Below, piece by piece: positions 1 through 9,436 of a stretch of DNA of 64,000 bases (the first letter of the stretch is position 1; every line of letters starts with the position of its first letter). Source of the DNA: Nakaseomyces glabratus (Eukaryota > Ascomycota > Saccharomycetes > Saccharomycetales > Saccharomycetaceae); the NCBI RefSeq assembly GCF_010111755.1, contig NC_088951.1, forward strand, positions 310,001-374,000, given 5' to 3'. The notes beneath the pieces are model-generated. The model was not told where the DNA came from. It saw nothing but the letters and a program-made list of their open reading frames with translations, and did not search any database. Position numbers and translations under genes: made by a program.

Positions 1-181
1 GCTCATCGCATTTTTATTTTGCCAAATTTTTCAGTTTTGTGAAAAAAGTTCCTTTAAGTAAACATAATAGTAGTCAGCATGGATTGCTGATATTGACCCT
101 CATATAGTTTAGACATTGGTGAGAACTACGTTGATTATAGCATAACTGACTTGTGAACTGTACGACTAGTCGAAACTTGCG
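1..181. promoter_or_regulatory. Upstream region with PAC and RRPE elements
   Basis: The first bases hold an exact PAC element on the minus strand (CTCATCGC at 2-9) and an exact RRPE (AAATTTTTCA, the reverse of TGAAAAATTT, at 24-33). This pair is the standard ribosome-biogenesis promoter signature. In S. cerevisiae the gene divergent from KEI1 is ESF1, an 18S rRNA processing factor, so these elements probably drive an ESF1 orthologue on the minus strand just outside the window. The gene itself is not visible, so that part is inferred from synteny. Confidence 0.6.
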
Positions 182-1019
182 ATGAGACTGAATAAAATCT
201 CTTTTCCAAAGGTATGAATCACATTATTTTTTTTAGGTGCTAGTGGTGGTCTAAACGTATTGATTGGTAAACTACATATTGCCAATATACAATAAAGGCC
301 TGAATTTTTAAAGCTTTCAAAAAAATACTAACATAATTATGTGCAAGACAGATTCCCTTTGTTGGGATACTCTATTAATGTATGTACATTGGTAATAGTC
401 GTTCTTTGGATTTCTACCACTTTACCTTGGTGTTGAGATTGTGCTTGGTATCACAATATTGAATAAATGCAGTGGTGCGTATGGTATTCTTGCTCTATTT
501 ACGGGGCATCCGCTGGATTACATGCAGTGGATCTCGTACCTGTGGTCGGTGTTTACCTTAATAGTGTTTTCGCAGGGCTTGTTCATGATCCACAAGCCAA
601 AACTTATAGTATTTTCCCAGATTTTGGTTTACTTCACCGCAGACACTGTGCTGACCTGTTTCTTTACACTATGGTTCTCTGCCCAGTGGTTCCAAAGCGC
701 TAACGAGGAGAAACACGAAACGTCTGCTCCTGTTGGTGTCAGCCAGAATTACAGGAGAAGCACCGACCTTGCGAGCCAAGGTGCCTCGGAAAGGTATGAG
801 TACACTGTCACAATGCTGTTCACACTGGTGACGTTGATGTTCCGTATGTACTTCAACTTCATCCTGGCATCCTTTGTCCAGGAACTACTGCGCCATCCAA
901 AATACATGGTTGACCAGGACGATGTCGAACAGGACCTCAAGAACAAGTCTGCAATTAAGAGATGGTGGATAAAATCCCAGAAATTTTGCTACAAACTGTG
1001 CAGACATACTCTCCAGTAA
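182..1019 (+). CDS. KEI1: Kei1, inositol phosphorylceramide synthase subunit (two exons)
   Basis: Kei1 is the Golgi partner of Aur1 in inositol phosphorylceramide synthase, and is needed for activity and Golgi localisation. The coding sequence is join(182-211, 399-1019), giving 216 residues against about 221 in S. cerevisiae. Exon 1 encodes ten residues (MRLNKISFPK). Exon 2 starts SFFGFLPLYLGVEIVLG, which matches the yeast protein directly after its own intron site. The core has several hydrophobic membrane segments (for example the stretch around YLWSVFTLIVFSQGLF) and the conserved C-terminal run NFILASFVQELLRHPKY. Reading from an in-frame start at 441 would drop the conserved first membrane segment. 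The next gene downstream is YPR1, as in yeast (YDR367W-YDR368W). Identity is secure. The exon-intron join is inferred from homology and splice signals. Confidence 0.93.
212..398 (+). other. KEI1: KEI1 intron
   Basis: This is a 187-nt intron in phase 0. The 5' splice site reads GTATGA, not the usual GTATGT. A perfect TACTAAC branch site lies at 326-332. The 3' splice site is TAG at 396-398, chosen because only it restores the conserved reading frame. Two earlier AG dinucleotides (346-347 and 350-351) lie 15-20 nt past the branch point, and using either gives an early stop. Confidence 0.85.
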
Positions 1020-1498
1020 ATTAATCAACCAGGAAATCAGTACAAGATTCATTAGGCCTTCAAGAAATCCCATTGGCACTCATGAAAGCAATATACCACA
1101 TTAATGACCTTATAAATTTTTTTTATTGTAGTATAGTAAAAAGTCATATTATATATATATATTTGAAACCCATTGGCCCTGGTACGATAGCCAAGGCTCT
1201 CAACTACATTACTCATAGACATTGCAACAACATATACACAATGAGAGGAACTGTACAATATCAATCAATGCTGTTCCAATGGCTAATTAGAGAACAATGG
1301 AAAGCTTCAGCATTTGAAAATGAAAATGACGTCATAATTAAAATTACGCAAATAGAGTTGCATAATGCAGCGAGCTAGTCTGCTGACAGCTGGGGCAAAC
1401 CATATATAAGGAGAGGATGCACCCAAGAAATGCTCAATTGCACTTCCAATTACTTTTAGAATAAAATCCCAACGCTGACATATTACTAGTATCACAAC
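1020..1498 (+). promoter_or_regulatory. KEI1-YPR1 intergenic, YPR1 promoter
   Basis: The region holds a palindromic CRE (TGACGTCA) at 1327-1334 and a TATA box (TATATAAG) at 1403-1410, 90 bp before the YPR1 ATG. CRE sites bind bZIP factors such as Sko1. The S. cerevisiae paralogue GCY1 is osmo-induced through Hog1, so stress control is a reasonable inference. No gene is visible here. Confidence 0.5.
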
Positions 1499-2431
1499 AT
1501 GTCTCTGAAGAACTCTACTGCCACTTTGAAGCTAAACACCGGTGCTGAAATCCCAGTTGTCGGACTGGGTACCTGGAGGTCTGCTGCCAACGATGGTTAC
1601 GATTCTGTTCTAGCTGCCTTGAAGCTGGGTTACAGACATATCGATGCTGCTGCCATCTATGGTAACGAGGACCAAGTTGGGAGAGCCATTAAGGACTCTG
1701 GTGTGCCAAGACAAGAAATATTTATCACAACGAAACTATGGGGTACCGAACATAGAAACCCAGCCAAAGCTCTGGACTCCTCTTTGAAAAGGCTGGGGTT
1801 GGACTATGTTGATTTGTATTTGATGCATTGGCCGGTTGCTCTTAAGGCCCATGGCTCTGAGGAGAAGGACTTGCTCAACATTCCAAAAAAACCAGATGGC
1901 AAGACTGATATTGACATCGAGGATTGGGATTTCATCAAGACTTGGGAATTAATGCAGGAGCTACCAAAAACTGGTAAAACCAAGGCAATTGGTGTCTCCA
2001 ACTTTTCTATAAATAATCTGAAGGCGTTGAAAAACTCTCCAAAGTTCAACACTGTTCCAGCCGCTAACCAGGTTGAAATTCATCCATTATTTCCACAAAC
2101 CGAATTGATCGAATACTGTAAGAGTGAAAATATCCTGATTGAAGCCTACTCTCCATTTGGTAGTGCAGATGCCCCAGTTTTAAAGGAACCAGAATTACAC
2201 AAACTTGCTGAGAAATACAATATTAGCACTGCCCAACTAATCATCAGCTGGAGTGTACAAAGGGGTTACGTTGTTCTTCCAAAATCTGTGCATGCAGAGA
2301 GAATTGAAGCCAACTTGAAGGTATTAACCCTGAAGGATGAAGACATGGAAACCATTACCAACTTGTCCAAAGTCAAAGGTGAAAAGAGATTGGTACAACT
2401 GGACTGGTCACCTTTCCCTACATTTGAATAG
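1499..2431 (+). CDS. YPR1: NADPH-dependent aldo-keto reductase (Ypr1/Gcy1 family)
   Basis: This 310-residue aldo-keto reductase (AKR3 family) reduces aldehydes and keto compounds such as 2-methylbutyraldehyde and glyceraldehyde in the cytosol, using NADPH. The catalytic tetrad is complete: Asp49 and Tyr54 in the HIDAAAIY segment, Lys79 in TTKLWG, and His110 in LMHWP. The cofactor-binding LPKS motif sits at residues 260-263. Length and sequence match yeast Ypr1 (312 residues) over the full span. Gcy1 is the ohnologue, and the position between KEI1 and XRS2 favours YPR1. A TATA box and a CRE element lie upstream, so expression is probably stress-inducible. Confidence 0.95.
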   Translation: MSLKNSTATLKLNTGAEIPVVGLGTWRSAANDGYDSVLAALKLGYRHIDAAAIYGNEDQVGRAIKDSGVPRQEIFITTKLWGTEHRNPAKALDSSLKRLGLDYVDLYLMHWPVALKAHGSEEKDLLNIPKKPDGKTDIDIEDWDFIKTWELMQELPKTGKTKAIGVSNFSINNLKALKNSPKFNTVPAANQVEIHPLFPQTELIEYCKSENILIEAYSPFGSADAPVLKEPELHKLAEKYNISTAQLIISWSVQRGYVVLPKSVHAERIEANLKVLTLKDEDMETITNLSKVKGEKRLVQLDWSPFPTFE

Positions 2432-2519
2432 AAACTCTATCCTGACAACATAATTTGTTCAATATATATACCGGCTATACATACTATTAGTAGATTTAAA
2501 AAATGCTATCATGCTGTAT

Positions 2520-5006
2520 TTAACGATGCCTGGAAAACTTGAAAGTAGGTTCGTCATCATCATCATCATCATCATCATCTTCATTTGTGAAGCCCTTTAC
2601 AACCGACCTGACTCTGTTACCTCCATTGGTAACAGAAACTTTCCCTCTATTTCTTTTATTACGTACTGGAGTGGTACTACCAGGGCCATCGTTCATTGTG
2701 TCCTCATGATCTTGAAGCTGTTGTGGCGGTTCAGTGGTATCAGCTTTATTTAGAAGATGTCCAACGTCTTGAGAGTCCTCAAAATCATCATCAACTACAA
2801 ACAGTTGTTGGTTACTGTTATTAATCTCATTTGCAGAATTATTATTGCCATTACCAATAGCTGTACGAGTAAAGGAAAACGAGTTCTCATTTTCATCTCC
2901 TATTTCAGGTAAAATTTGATGCACAAACGAATTGGATTTATTAGCCTGAGGTGCAGTATTAATCTCATCAACAAAATCATTTTGATCGTGATGTGAGTTG
3001 TAATAATCCACAGGTACATTCTTAGTTTGCAAGAATTCCCTCGTAAGAATCTCACCACTGCCGCGTATATGCCTTGACATTGACTCAATACTGCTTTGCT
3101 CGCTCTTATATTTAGGACAAATTTTCACAAATTTTTTGAAGTTTTTTCTATTTTTCCATTGCTGTTGTGTAGTATTGTTTGCAGAGATATCCGATTTAGT
3201 CCTTATCAAATCTGCTACTGGCTCGACGAGTACTAAGTCATTAAGTTTATTGATAGCTTCTTCCGTTAATTCAGAATCCTCAATTTTTACAATAGTAGAA
3301 CTCAAACGCTTTACTTCCGATTCTTTCGTAGTTTGAACTAATTTAACTATATCAATGTCTCTTTTTTGTAGGGTTCGCTTAGGGTCATTATCTTCCAATG
3401 AGTTTAATGTTTGAGATTTCAAGTTTGGACGTTGGGCATCTAAATTCTTCTCCGTTGACATTATACCTCCCGCATTTTTTTTGGATAATTCCGTCTTATT
3501 ATTACTCTTTTCATATCCCATACTTTGAAGTAAATTGCTTTGAGTAAGAGAATTCTCTACACCGTATAAAGATTTATTACCGTTGTAACTATTATTGTAC
3601 ATTGTATTTTCATGAATGTCCCTCTTCTTCCTATCCGGTAAATGATGCTGATCCTCAACAACCTCATCATTGCCAATTAATTGATCTCTATGACTAATAC
3701 CTTCTGCTATTGAGCGTTGAACGATCGTTGGCTCTGAATTATCATCAGTTAAAGCATGTTCCATTCGAGTTGTGGATATGGTATGTGATTGTCCAGGTAT
3801 TTTCTGTTCTCTGGTTGTCGACGCTGAATCCGGAGAAATTTCGGAATCGAGATGTCCATTAACCTTAGATTGGTTATATTCGTTGTTAGTACCAGGCACT
3901 GGAGATATTCCGCCAGCAAAAAAGCTCAAGCTATTTAAGGGTTCAACTTTATGCCGACGAACCCTCTTTTTTTTAGTCGACTCAAGACTAGTATCTGTTG
4001 GCTGTGATGTATTTGCTAGACTTCTTTTTTGAGGAATAATCGCATTTGTTGTTTCATCCTCTAAATCATAAATTGGCTTACGTTCCATAGACTGATATCT
4101 TATTGCATTTCGGTAGAGGTCACCAGACTCGATAAACTTATATATATCATCAGAATGAATCTGTAAAGTGTCTTCAGGCAAGTATTTTATTTTCTCATTC
4201 GATATCACAATGGGTATTTCATCAGCTTGTTTTGAACTTATCAATCTTAATAAATCATCATTCTTATGTATCGAATCATGAATTTCAACTGACAGTTTCA
4301 GCAGAAAAGGCTTCAAATAACTTATAATAAACCAATCGATTTTGTACAACAGAAAAAAAAACTTTCCTCTAATCCCACCAAATTGTGATAGCAAACCCTC
4401 CAAGTCCAAGTTCCTATGGTATGATGATTGCATTGATCGCCATTCAGCGTCAAAGTTATCATGGTCATTTACTAATTTGTTACAGATCTCAGTTAATAGA
4501 CCGCTAGAATATATGTTAATATCATTACAGGCAGCAAATAGTTCTCTATAACCAAAATCACCCACTGTAATCAGGCTCGTAGAATTGACATTAGCATTAT
4601 CTACACTTATTTGAATGCCCAATGTTTCTAAAGTCTCTCTAAACTGGCTGAGTGAATTCGGTATGTCAAATAATTCATCTATTCTGGATAATATAATTTT
4701 CACAGGTGCTACACCCAAAAGCATTTCTATTTGGGTTTCATCTGCCGAGTATGTTATTAATTCATTAGATCCTAGGTACTTTTCCGAGCTCTTTGTAAGC
4801 TTACCAGTATTCGTCAGCTCTATACAATTTTTAGAACTGGACCACTTCAATGAAACATGCTGTCGCGATATACTCTTGTCATTCTTGATCACTAGATTAT
4901 TCTTGCTCGATCTCCCGATAGTGTATTGAACATTTTGACGGATACAACATGAAACTTTCTTAACTTCCCCGGTTTCTTCAACATAAGAGTACCGAAGCAC
5001 CCACAT
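2520..5006 (-). CDS. XRS2: Xrs2, FHA subunit of the Mre11-Rad50-Xrs2 complex
   Basis: Xrs2 is the nuclear scaffold of the MRX double-strand-break complex. It binds Mre11, recruits Tel1, and docks Lif1 and Sae2 through its FHA domain. I place the start at 5006 (MWVLRYSYVE), giving 828 residues. An upstream in-frame ATG at 5042 adds 12 residues that yeast Xrs2 (854 residues, starting MWVVRY) does not have. The FHA core is clear: GRSS at 31-34 and SISRQH at 45-50. The middle is low in hydrophobic residues and rich in Ser, Asn and Lys, as usual. A short conserved stretch LNSLSFFAGG lies mid-protein. The C-terminus holds an acidic patch, a run of about nine Asp encoded by an ATC/GTC triplet repeat, and the FKFSRHR tail expected for Tel1 binding. 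Confidence 0.95.
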   Translation of the reverse strand: MWVLRYSYVEETGEVKKVSCCIRQNVQYTIGRSSKNNLVIKNDKSISRQHVSLKWSSSKNCIELTNTGKLTKSSEKYLGSNELITYSADETQIEMLLGVAPVKIILSRIDELFDIPNSLSQFRETLETLGIQISVDNANVNSTSLITVGDFGYRELFAACNDINIYSSGLLTEICNKLVNDHDNFDAEWRSMQSSYHRNLDLEGLLSQFGGIRGKFFFLLYKIDWFIISYLKPFLLKLSVEIHDSIHKNDDLLRLISSKQADEIPIVISNEKIKYLPEDTLQIHSDDIYKFIESGDLYRNAIRYQSMERKPIYDLEDETTNAIIPQKRSLANTSQPTDTSLESTKKKRVRRHKVEPLNSLSFFAGGISPVPGTNNEYNQSKVNGHLDSEISPDSASTTREQKIPGQSHTISTTRMEHALTDDNSEPTIVQRSIAEGISHRDQLIGNDEVVEDQHHLPDRKKRDIHENTMYNNSYNGNKSLYGVENSLTQSNLLQSMGYEKSNNKTELSKKNAGGIMSTEKNLDAQRPNLKSQTLNSLEDNDPKRTLQKRDIDIVKLVQTTKESEVKRLSSTIVKIEDSELTEEAINKLNDLVLVEPVADLIRTKSDISANNTTQQQWKNRKNFKKFVKICPKYKSEQSSIESMSRHIRGSGEILTREFLQTKNVPVDYYNSHHDQNDFVDEINTAPQANKSNSFVHQILPEIGDENENSFSFTRTAIGNGNNNSANEINNSNQQLFVVDDDFEDSQDVGHLLNKADTTEPPQQLQDHEDTMNDGPGSTTPVRNKRNRGKVSVTNGGNRVRSVVKGFTNEDDDDDDDDDEPTFKFSRHR

Positions 5007-5383
5007 CCTGACCTTAATGCTCCACTCAAGTGTTGCTTCCAAGTGCTGCTTCCAAGTATTTTGGTATCAGAGGATAACTGCCTCTGCGTCTTTAAATCAA
5101 TAATTAATACTTTCCCTTGAATTTGCTCTTTCTACATGACTTTTTCTCGATGAGCTTATAAAGCCGATGAGATGAATAGTGCGATGAGGTCCGGGGATTG
5201 TTTTGTCGAAAGACATGTTATAAAGATAAGTTATACTTCTATTACGAGATATTATTAGAAGTCAGTTATGCTCTACAACAGTTAAAATCACCATGTATTA
5301 ACAACAACAGCAAGTTGTAATGAATGTAATTATGCTACTATTAAAGAATATTTACAAACCTATGCAATATGAATCAACTCAAA
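5007..5383 (-). promoter_or_regulatory. XRS2 promoter, DXO1 3' flank
   Basis: This gap separates two minus-strand genes. It contains an exact PAC element (GCGATGAG, 5181-5188) with a near copy about 35 bp to its left. No MluI cell-cycle box (ACGCGT) is visible. I see no gene in it. Confidence 0.4.
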
Positions 5384-6592
5384 CTAATTTGGGTTTTGTC
5401 TATGTTCTATCCTAATATTACAGTTATTGTCTACTTTGATACTGAATAATTGAGGCTCATCTCTACCAAATTTATCTAGCAAGGATGCTATAGTTGTTGT
5501 TAATGTATTAATTAAACTTCTATACCATACCACAGAAATGGCAGGATCGTAATTCAGTTCGCTGTCACACCTGGGTAGACTTTTACTGATTAATTTGTTG
5601 TATAACAGATTTCTATTGTAGCATCGAACATCCTGCAAACACCCACTTTCGGTATCTCTAACACCAATTACTATGTCAGTTGTAGGTATTACTCCAGTTT
5701 GAATCCATGATTTTAACAATTTCCTCCTATGATTTGGGTTCCCAAAGTTGTATTTGGCGTAGCACTTAAGTTCGGTATAGTGTGAAGTAATTGGGTTGTA
5801 CGCATCAATTTCACACCTCATTAACAACCTAGTATTTGCTATTTCATTTTCGACTATCAGAAACGTAGGATTCCTTTCCTCATCGTTAGCAGATTCAGTT
5901 AATATATCTTCTAGTGCAAAGCCAGAAAAGCAGATCTTCTTCAGGATTGGGTTATCTGTGTTAACGCCCACTTTATCATTTGTGTTATCAGCAGGATCCT
6001 GAGATATTTCCAGCAAATTACCAGGTGTGTATGCACACAGCAAATTTACATTTGTAAACTGCCTTGAAAAAGGGAGAATTGCCAAATCAATCATATGATG
6101 TCTTGCTGTAACTATAACAAAATCTCGGTCTTCTCCATATTTTTGGCCGTGACTATTTTCATATTGATCTAAATATGTGGAACATGCCTCAGTAGTATCC
6201 AGCTCCTTAGCTGTCATTGGAGAGTATTTATCATGATTTTCATACAGTGATATACCCAGAAATGGCCTAACTAACTGAGTTTTCTCTGCAGGTGTTGACT
6301 TTGCTATATGAGCTATGGGATCTTTTAATTGTGGAAACAAATCCATTCTATTCATTTCGTAAAGTTTGTGATCATGGAATATTCCTAAAGTTTTAGCAGA
6401 ATCATAAAATTGAGGCATATTCTTATGATGCGACGTCTTCAAACGCTGTTTATTACCTCTTATGACTACAGTATGGTCATCTCTCGCTCTAGAGTTTCCA
6501 TGCTTCTTCTTCTTCCCTTTCCGTTGCCCTTTAACCCTCCTCTTGTCATTTGAGAGACTTAAAGCTTCCAATTGATTCACGACTTCCTCCAT
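5384..6592 (-). CDS. DXO1: Dxo1, decapping exonuclease of the DXO/Rai1 family
   Basis: Dxo1 removes incomplete or non-canonical 5' caps from RNA and then acts as a 5'-3' exonuclease, mostly in the cytoplasm. The 402-residue protein (442 in yeast) carries the family's metal-binding catalytic residues: Glu261 and Asp263 in RCEIDAYNP, then Glu274 and Lys276 in TELKCY. The conserved VTARHHMIDLA segment is at about 161-171. The N-terminal 50 residues are highly basic (a run of Lys and Arg near residues 18-31) and could bind RNA or act as a localisation signal. It lies between XRS2 and CTS2 as in yeast (YDR370C) and shares a divergent promoter with the small YciI-like gene. Confidence 0.92.
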   Translation of the reverse strand: MEEVVNQLEALSLSNDKRRVKGQRKGKKKKHGNSRARDDHTVVIRGNKQRLKTSHHKNMPQFYDSAKTLGIFHDHKLYEMNRMDLFPQLKDPIAHIAKSTPAEKTQLVRPFLGISLYENHDKYSPMTAKELDTTEACSTYLDQYENSHGQKYGEDRDFVIVTARHHMIDLAILPFSRQFTNVNLLCAYTPGNLLEISQDPADNTNDKVGVNTDNPILKKICFSGFALEDILTESANDEERNPTFLIVENEIANTRLLMRCEIDAYNPITSHYTELKCYAKYNFGNPNHRRKLLKSWIQTGVIPTTDIVIGVRDTESGCLQDVRCYNRNLLYNKLISKSLPRCDSELNYDPAISVVWYRSLINTLTTTIASLLDKFGRDEPQLFSIKVDNNCNIRIEHRQNPN

Positions 6593-6909
6593 CCATCAAA
6601 ATAGTATAACAACATGGGGCTTCTAGACCCTGTTACTAATTATATTTACATGTTGCTATAAATTGAAGCATTAACTATGATTTGCTAATATAAGCAGATC
6701 TCGCATCGGAAGAACCGCAATCGAATTTTCCGAAAAACCTTGAATAACTGACAAACTGTGAAACAAACAATATAAGGGGAATTGAGTGTAATAGGCCATT
6801 TGAATCATTAAGTTTGCTTGGTTGCTTTTCAAATTGTGTCTTAGGATCTTTAGTTATAGCCCAGAGAGTAGCATATTTAACTTATAACAAAAAATAACTG
6901 GAGAAAGAA
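6593..6909. promoter_or_regulatory. Divergent promoter DXO1 / YciI-like gene
   Basis: This is a 317-bp AT-rich interval between two divergent start codons. I see no strong factor site in it. Confidence 0.4.
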
Positions 6910-7224
6910 ATGGTTGAGTGGTGTGTTATTGTTTATGATAAGCCAGGCTCTGACAGAAGCACTTGCAGGCCACAACATCTTGCAGGTATTCCACCGTTAG
7001 TGGAAGCTGGCAAATTGGTTTGTGCGGGCGCTATCTACAACGAACCTGCACAAGCAGGTGGAGAACGCACTTTTGCAGGGTCTCATTTGCAAATTGTTGC
7101 CGATACCAAGGAGGAAGCCCTTGAATTGGTTCATAACGATGTATTTGCCAAGAACGGTATTTGGGACTTGGAAAACATTATCATCTATCAATTTGGATGT
7201 GCTGTTCGTCAACCAAAGGCCTAA
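6910..7224 (+). CDS. Small YciI-like (YCII-related) domain protein
   Basis: This is a complete 104-residue reading frame with a clear ATG and no targeting signal. The pattern fits a single YCII-related dimeric alpha/beta-barrel domain: an N-terminal beta strand (EWCVIVYDKP), a helix after RPQHLAGIPPLVEAGKLV, a glycine-rich turn, then SHLQIVADTKEEALELVHND and a closing strand around ENIIIYQFG. His23 in the HLAGIPPL segment is where the family's conserved His lies. YciI proteins are mostly of unknown function, and some relatives are hydrolases or dehydrochlorinases. S. cerevisiae has no gene at this place (between YDR370C and YDR371W) that I know of. The family call comes from pattern recognition and was not checked by search. 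Confidence 0.75.
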   Translation: MVEWCVIVYDKPGSDRSTCRPQHLAGIPPLVEAGKLVCAGAIYNEPAQAGGERTFAGSHLQIVADTKEEALELVHNDVFAKNGIWDLENIIIYQFGCAVRQPKA

Positions 7225-7585
7225 ATTTAGTTTCCTTTACCTGATCTGAGATTGCTAGGGAAGGTTTAGTGAAGAGGTAAGAGCTGAATTAGTGCTGGCG
7301 TTATTTCAGAGAATGTTATATACTCCACTCAGAGATCAAATAGGATCTGATGAGGCAGTTGAATGATATTTTGAAATTAAAACAGAGATTATCCATATTT
7401 TTGTGTCAAATTCAATGACCGTTCATTGATGTTGACTGCATATCAATTTTGGAATACTTTGTGCTGGCTAACCGACTGAGCAGTACCTAAAATCTAGTAT
7501 ATACCAGATGTAAATACTACAAACAAAAAAGATATATTCATTTTATCTGTGTCTTCCGTAAAACCCATTTATTATTCCTCAGGTG
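7225..7585 (+). promoter_or_regulatory. YciI-like 3' flank and CTS2 promoter
   Basis: The gap lies between two plus-strand genes. It is AT-rich. I see no ORF, RNA gene or clear factor site. Confidence 0.3.
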
Positions 7586-9091
7586 ATGCACATCGGTCAT
7601 CGCAAAAGATTGGGCACCTTTATAGTTATTTTGATTACGAGTCTAATTTTACAAATGAGTCTACATTACAAGATATTTCAGAAATTAAAAAGGAGAAGTC
7701 AATCTGATGACTACAGGATGCCTGAGTCAGATGTTTTGAGCAATACGAGTTATATAGCTGGCCTATATTACTCAAATTGGTCACCCTACGAGCCGAGATT
7801 ACATTTCCCACATGATATAGACTTCGAGAAAGTGTCACATATATATTATGCATTTCTGTTGATAGATCCTGAGACAGGTAATTTAACTAGCAGTGATGAA
7901 TGGTCGGATACACAGTTGAACCTTGCAAAGCAATGTCGAGAGTACATGTTCAAGAGGTTCACCGGAGATGAGCTGAAAGCTGTAACAAATATACGAGCAC
8001 CACCTGGCTGTATCGGTGAACTAAACTATTTAAGATATATCTACAGTAAAATCAAGAAACGGAATGTAAAACTCATCATGTCAGTTGGAGGATGGTCTAA
8101 TAGAGAATCCTTTCCTATAATGGTTCGAGATGAACTGAAGTTTAAGAACTTTATTAACTCATGTATCGAGACAATGGTGTACTATGGATTTGATGGAATT
8201 GACCTGGATTGGGAATTCCCAGAAGATGATAGCTATGAACCAGACGCATACTTGAGAATGGCTAGAGAGTTAAAATTACAGCTACAAAAACTAGAAGCAA
8301 ATATATTAGGTGATCACAGCAATAAAACGTTTCAGCTTTCAATGGCTACACCAGCGTTTAAAGACAAACTCTCGATTCTTCCAATACACAAGCTTGACAA
8401 ATATATTGATCTTTGGAATTTGATGACTTATGACTATTATGGTGAATGGTCCGAAAGAACTGGATTACATGCCAATTTATATAACGAAAAAGGCAAGCTT
8501 TTACATTTACATCGTCATGACGAGGATGCTGGATTGAGTGGAGATGCTGCCATTAATTATATGGTCAATCGGTGCAAAATTGACCCTAGAAAAGTTATAT
8601 TAGGTATGGCTGCGTATGGTAGGGGCTTCACTAATGTAGATATGAAGTCAACCAACCCTCATAATCCATATGGATTGAAGTTTAGTGGCGTTGGTGGTGC
8701 ATCTGAAGGAGAGCCGGGTATGTGGCTATATAATCAATTACCAATTCCAGGCTCAAATGAGAAGTATGATTACAGACATGTTGGCGCCTATTGCTATGAT
8801 GATAGGACACATACTTTAGTAGGATACGATAATCCAACCTCAGTAATCGAGAAGGCAAACTATATCATGAGTAACTCATTAGGTGGAGCCTTTTGGTGGG
8901 AATCTTGCGGAGATACACATAAAAATCCAAAAAGATCACTGTTAAATACATACATTAGAGTTATACGAAATGTCAAAAATAACAAAGAGACTATTTACTC
9001 AACCACTAAGTTGCATGACTATTATTTGGAAAATTATGATACTAATGGATTTCTCACTGGTTTTATTAAAGATATTATACAAGAAAGTTGA
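7586..9091 (+). CDS. CTS2: Glycoside hydrolase family 18 chitinase (Cts2)
   Basis: This is a chitinase of the GH18 family. Yeast Cts2 is a poorly studied enzyme linked to sporulation and spore-wall formation. The ATG at 7586 gives 501 residues (511 in yeast). Residues about 9-26 form a hydrophobic segment after a basic start, so the protein is probably a type II membrane or secreted-pathway protein. The GH18 catalytic motif DxxDxDxE is intact as DGIDLDWE at 203-210, with Glu210 the acid. The strand motif LIMSVGGWSN precedes it, and WNLMTYDYYGEW and GGAFWWE follow, as expected for the TIM barrel. There is no Ser/Thr-rich or chitin-binding tail, unlike Cts1. Position matches YDR371C/W synteny next to VPS74. 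Confidence 0.93.
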   Translation: MHIGHRKRLGTFIVILITSLILQMSLHYKIFQKLKRRSQSDDYRMPESDVLSNTSYIAGLYYSNWSPYEPRLHFPHDIDFEKVSHIYYAFLLIDPETGNLTSSDEWSDTQLNLAKQCREYMFKRFTGDELKAVTNIRAPPGCIGELNYLRYIYSKIKKRNVKLIMSVGGWSNRESFPIMVRDELKFKNFINSCIETMVYYGFDGIDLDWEFPEDDSYEPDAYLRMARELKLQLQKLEANILGDHSNKTFQLSMATPAFKDKLSILPIHKLDKYIDLWNLMTYDYYGEWSERTGLHANLYNEKGKLLHLHRHDEDAGLSGDAAINYMVNRCKIDPRKVILGMAAYGRGFTNVDMKSTNPHNPYGLKFSGVGGASEGEPGMWLYNQLPIPGSNEKYDYRHVGAYCYDDRTHTLVGYDNPTSVIEKANYIMSNSLGGAFWWESCGDTHKNPKRSLLNTYIRVIRNVKNNKETIYSTTKLHDYYLENYDTNGFLTGFIKDIIQES

Positions 9092-9436
9092 AACTAATTA
9101 TATATTCATAGCAGTCCTAAATTTTCATTTCTACGATTCATATGTTGACAACATTATATTATTAGACATTAATGATGGCCTGTTTGTTTCATGATGAATA
9201 ACTAGATCGCAATTGCTAAAGAATAAAAGTATTTAAATGCTTCTATAATAACCATAGCCGAAAAAAATTAAAAATGATCTGGTCAATTATTCCTTTTAGC
9301 ATGTAGAACAATTACTATCTAAGTAAATTAGGACTCTGGTGTGTTATATGTTATTCTTTCAAACATTATGCTAAACTTTTGATTTATTTATAAAATATTG
9401 TCTTCATATCAGCTAATTCAATGACAAGAAAATAAT
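9092..9436. other. Convergent intergenic region CTS2 / VPS74
   Basis: These 345 bp between two convergent genes are AT-rich and presumably hold both polyadenylation regions. I see nothing else in them. Confidence 0.4.
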
